From NCBI RefSeq assembly GCF_014635485.1, contig NZ_BMCX01000002.1, positions 270,396 to 334,395 on the forward strand: a DNA stretch of 64,000 nucleotides, written 5' to 3'. The translations under genes and the position numbers were made by a program. This document shows positions 61,848 to 64,000 of the stretch, one piece after another. How positions within the stretch are numbered: the first letter of the stretch is position 1; each line of letters begins with the position of its first letter. Below the pieces are notes generated by a model, which was given only the letters and a program-made list of their open reading frames with translations, was not told the DNA's origin and did no database searches. This stretch comes from Corynebacterium pelargi (GTDB lineage Bacteria; Actinomycetota; Actinomycetes; Mycobacteriales; Mycobacteriaceae).

Positions 61848-62672
61848 CTAATACTCAAGCTCGCCTGCATATAGGTTGAGCCGATCATCGCGCACAAATC
61901 CGGCCAAGACCATGCCGGTGGCGCGAGCTAAATCCACGGCCAAAGAAGTGGCAGCAGAGACGGCCACAAGCGCCGGAATGCCAGCTAACGCGGCCTTTTG
62001 CACCAGCTCGAAGGAAGCGCGAGAGCTCATCACCAAGACCTTGTCGTTGGCGGGCAGCGCATCGTCTAAGAGCAAGGCGCCAATGGCCTTATCGGCTGCG
62101 TTATGGCGCCCGACGTCCTCGCGTAGAAGTTCGAGTTCGCCCTGAGCATTAAAGATGCCTGCTGCATGCACGCCGCCGGTGCGTCGAAAAAGCTTCTGTT
62201 GCTTGCGCAGCATCTGCGGCATGGCCGCGATCTGCTCGGCGCGCAGACGAGGAGGGGAAAGCTTGGTGGGCACGCGACGCAGTACCGCGTCCATCGAGCT
62301 TGAACCGCACACACCGCAGGCAGAAGTGCCGGGGCTAAGCCGGATGTGCTCAAGGCCAGGGGCACGCACGCCTGGGCGCAAGTCCACCTCCAGCACGTTA
62401 TAGGTATTAACCCCATCTGCGGTGGCGCCGGCGCAGTAGCGGGCCTCGGCAACATCCGAAGCGCTGCGGATGAGGCCTTCGGAAAAGAGGTAGCCATGAA
62501 GCCACTCAATGTCGTGCCCCGGTGTGCGCATGGTGCTTGCTACAACTTGGCCCCCGATGCGCACCTCAAGGGGTTCTTCCACGGCAATGGAATCGGCGCG
62601 GCGTTCGTGGTGAGGGGGATCGTCGACAAGCGAAATCTTGCTAACGGCGATATTGCGTGAGAGCCTACCCAC
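61848..62672 (-). CDS. fdhD: Formate dehydrogenase accessory sulfurtransferase
   Basis: A 274-residue protein that transfers sulfur to the molybdenum cofactor of FdhF. The cysteine loop CGVCGSSSMDAV, the EEPLEVRIGG start region and REDVGRHNAADK are family hallmarks. The GTG at 62672 is chosen because it shares a base with the fdhF stop (TAGTG) and gives the normal length; the longer open frame reads into fdhF. The adjacent molybdoenzyme is its obvious client. Confidence 0.94.
   Translation of the reverse strand: MGRLSRNIAVSKISLVDDPPHHERRADSIAVEEPLEVRIGGQVVASTMRTPGHDIEWLHGYLFSEGLIRSASDVAEARYCAGATADGVNTYNVLEVDLRPGVRAPGLEHIRLSPGTSACGVCGSSSMDAVLRRVPTKLSPPRLRAEQIAAMPQMLRKQQKLFRRTGGVHAAGIFNAQGELELLREDVGRHNAADKAIGALLLDDALPANDKVLVMSSRASFELVQKAALAGIPALVAVSAATSLAVDLARATGMVLAGFVRDDRLNLYAGELEY
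62620..62631 (+). repeat. Dispersed 12-mer TCGTCGACAAGC inside fdhD
   Basis: An exact copy within the early fdhD codons; read on the coding strand it is GCTTGTCGACGA. This is the only one of the five copies in a gene. Confidence 0.9.
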
Positions 62673-64000
62673 TACTGCTGCTGCTCCTCGAGTACGAGTC
62701 CTTGTTTCTCGGCTTCTTCGGCGGTGATCCCCACGGGTTCGAGGCGCACCACCACCGACTTGGAAATCGGGGTATTGGAGTGCTCGGCGGATTCTGAAAG
62801 CGGGATCACGGCATTGGCCTCGGGGAAGTAGGCGGTGACGCAATCCTTGGCCGTCTGATACTCCACGATGCGGAAGTTGGGAGCTATACGACGAACACCG
62901 TCATACTCAGAGACGATATTGACCAAATCGCCATGGTGAAGCTTTCGCTCACGACAATCCTCGGGGCTGACAAACACCACGCGGCGGCCATTGGAGATAC
63001 CGCGATAGCGATCATCGAGGCCATAAATAGTGGAGTTGTACTGATCGTGCGAACGCACCGTGGACAACAAGAAGGCGCCGTGCGGTAGATCAATCACGTT
63101 GGTTTCATTCACCGTGAGCTGCGCTTTCCCGTCGGAAGTGTTGAAGATGCGCTCACGCGGGCCGTTGGGCAAGAAGAAGCCACCGGGGATATTAATGCGC
63201 TCGTTATAGCGCTCGAAGCCGTTGATGGTGGCCTCGATATGATCGCGGATCACCGAATAATCGTCGATCATCGGCTGCCAAAAATCATCGCCAAAGGTGG
63301 CAATGCCCGTCTTGGCAATAATCTCGACCTCGGATTGCAGGTCCAGGTCCTTGTTGGCGGTGCGCTTACCAATAGAGGCGTGCACAGAGGAGAAGGAATC
63401 CTCCACCGTGATCTTCTGCGGGCCAGAGGCTTGCACGTCTTTATCCGTGCGCGCCTTAACCGGAAGGATCAACGAGCGTCGCCCCGGGTAGGCGTGAGAA
63501 CCATTGGGCTTGGTGGAAAGGTGCACCGTGAGCTCCTGGGAACTCATGGCCTGTTCAATCACCGTGGTATCAGGGGAGATGCGCACGAAGTTGCCGCCAA
63601 GCGACATAAAGAACTTGGTCTTCCCATCGCGCATCGCCCGCATCGAATCCACCGAGTCAAGACCATGTTCGCGGGGGACATTGAAGCCGAAGCGATCTTC
63701 TAATGCCTGCAGGAAATGATCGGGCATCTTCTCCCAGATACCCACCGTGCGGTTACCCTGCACATTCGAGTGCCCACGCAAGGGAGCAGCACCGGCGCCG
63801 GGCTTGCCAATATTGCCGGTGAGCAACAAGAAATTGACCATCTCGCGCAAGGTATAGACGGCGTTTTTGTGCTGGGTAACGCCCAAGGTCCAACTCAGCA
63901 CCACCGTCTCGGCGGCCTCCACCATGTCCGCCACGCGATTGACCTGACGCTTGAGCACACCGGAGCCGCGCTCCAGCTCAACATCATCGAGGGATTGCAG
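62672..64000 (-). CDS. fdhF: FdhF-type molybdopterin oxidoreductase, 3' part
   Basis: The C-terminal ~440 residues of a formate-dehydrogenase-alpha-like enzyme; its start lies beyond the window. HKNAVYTLREMVNFLLLTGN, GAGAAPLRGHSNVQGNRTVG and the final dinucleotide-binding domain (VRSHDQYNSTIYGLDDRYRG) place it in the FdhF/YdeP group, which is encoded without separate beta or gamma subunits in corynebacteria. It is coupled to fdhD by a one-base overlap. Catalytic residues near the active site are outside this fragment. Confidence 0.9.
   Translation of the reverse strand: MQSLDDVELERGSGVLKRQVNRVADMVEAAETVVLSWTLGVTQHKNAVYTLREMVNFLLLTGNIGKPGAGAAPLRGHSNVQGNRTVGIWEKMPDHFLQALEDRFGFNVPREHGLDSVDSMRAMRDGKTKFFMSLGGNFVRISPDTTVIEQAMSSQELTVHLSTKPNGSHAYPGRRSLILPVKARTDKDVQASGPQKITVEDSFSSVHASIGKRTANKDLDLQSEVEIIAKTGIATFGDDFWQPMIDDYSVIRDHIEATINGFERYNERINIPGGFFLPNGPRERIFNTSDGKAQLTVNETNVIDLPHGAFLLSTVRSHDQYNSTIYGLDDRYRGISNGRRVVFVSPEDCRERKLHHGDLVNIVSEYDGVRRIAPNFRIVEYQTAKDCVTAYFPEANAVIPLSESAEHSNTPISKSVVVRLEPVGITAEEAEKQGLVLEEQQQ

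Noticed and set aside
1..64000. tRNA, rRNA, CRISPR array, transposase or integrase genes
   Set aside because: No TpsiC-like arms in tRNA context, no regularly spaced repeats with unique spacers, and no DDE or tyrosine-recombinase motifs were seen on either strand.

Overview
The window looks like chromosomal DNA from a Corynebacterium species or a close actinobacterial relative. Three things point there: ribosomal spc-operon genes split by a large insert between rplE and rpsH, DtxR-type iron boxes, and a sialic-acid gene set (siaEFGI, nanA, nanR, nanK, nanE, nagA, nagB) like that of Corynebacterium glutamicum. I could run no database search, so the genus is inferred from gene content and order.

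Layout. 1-11.4 kb: a catecholate siderophore locus. It has the end of a FepG-like permease and a FepC-like ATPase facing a reverse-strand operon entA-entB-entC-entE-aryl carrier-fes-entF. The one-module NRPS carries a serine-type adenylation code, so an enterobactin-like 2,3-dihydroxybenzoyl-serine product is predicted. 11.4-13.7 kb: decayed fragments (a second isochorismatase, a possible helicase N-terminus, a methyltransferase) around an intact siderophore-interacting reductase. 14.1-15.3 kb: rplN-rplX-rplE, then panD. 16.4-18.3 kb: a YhgE/Pip membrane protein. 18.4-23.5 kb: lipid/glycerol-phosphate genes (diacylglycerol kinase, ADPS-like FAD oxidase, TetR, glpD, a small orphan), matching the M. 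tuberculosis Rv2249c-Rv2252 order. 23.6-27.8 kb: PucR regulator and 5-oxoprolinase pxpABC. 27.9-28.5 kb: a DUF4230 protein. 28.9-32.6 kb: a phosphotrehalase and a fused IIA-IIB-IIC PTS permease. 32.6-34.2 kb: gene debris including a lipocalin relic. 34.2-37.6 kb: a cassette (TetR, broken CPBP gene, single-pass membrane protein, PrsW protease) bracketed by two copies of a terminator-derived sequence. 37.6-49.0 kb: sialic acid import and catabolism. 49.1-57.0 kb: phosphonate import and breakdown (phnCDE, phosphonatase-like hydrolase, glycine-oxidase-like flavoenzyme, alcohol dehydrogenase, GntR). 57.1-60.2 kb: a small antitoxin-like protein, then rpsH-rplF-rplR-rpsE-rpmD-rplO. 60.4-64 kb: an inositol-monophosphatase-family enzyme, an HdeD-like protein, fdhD and a truncated FdhF-type molybdoenzyme.

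The modules fit a host-associated life: scavenging iron, sialic acid, aminosugars, trehalose, pyroglutamate and organophosphonates. Most are self-contained cassettes with their own regulators (DtxR boxes, NanR, PucR, GntR, TetR). They have accumulated inside the ribosomal-protein locus and are separated by strong terminators and scattered pseudogenes.
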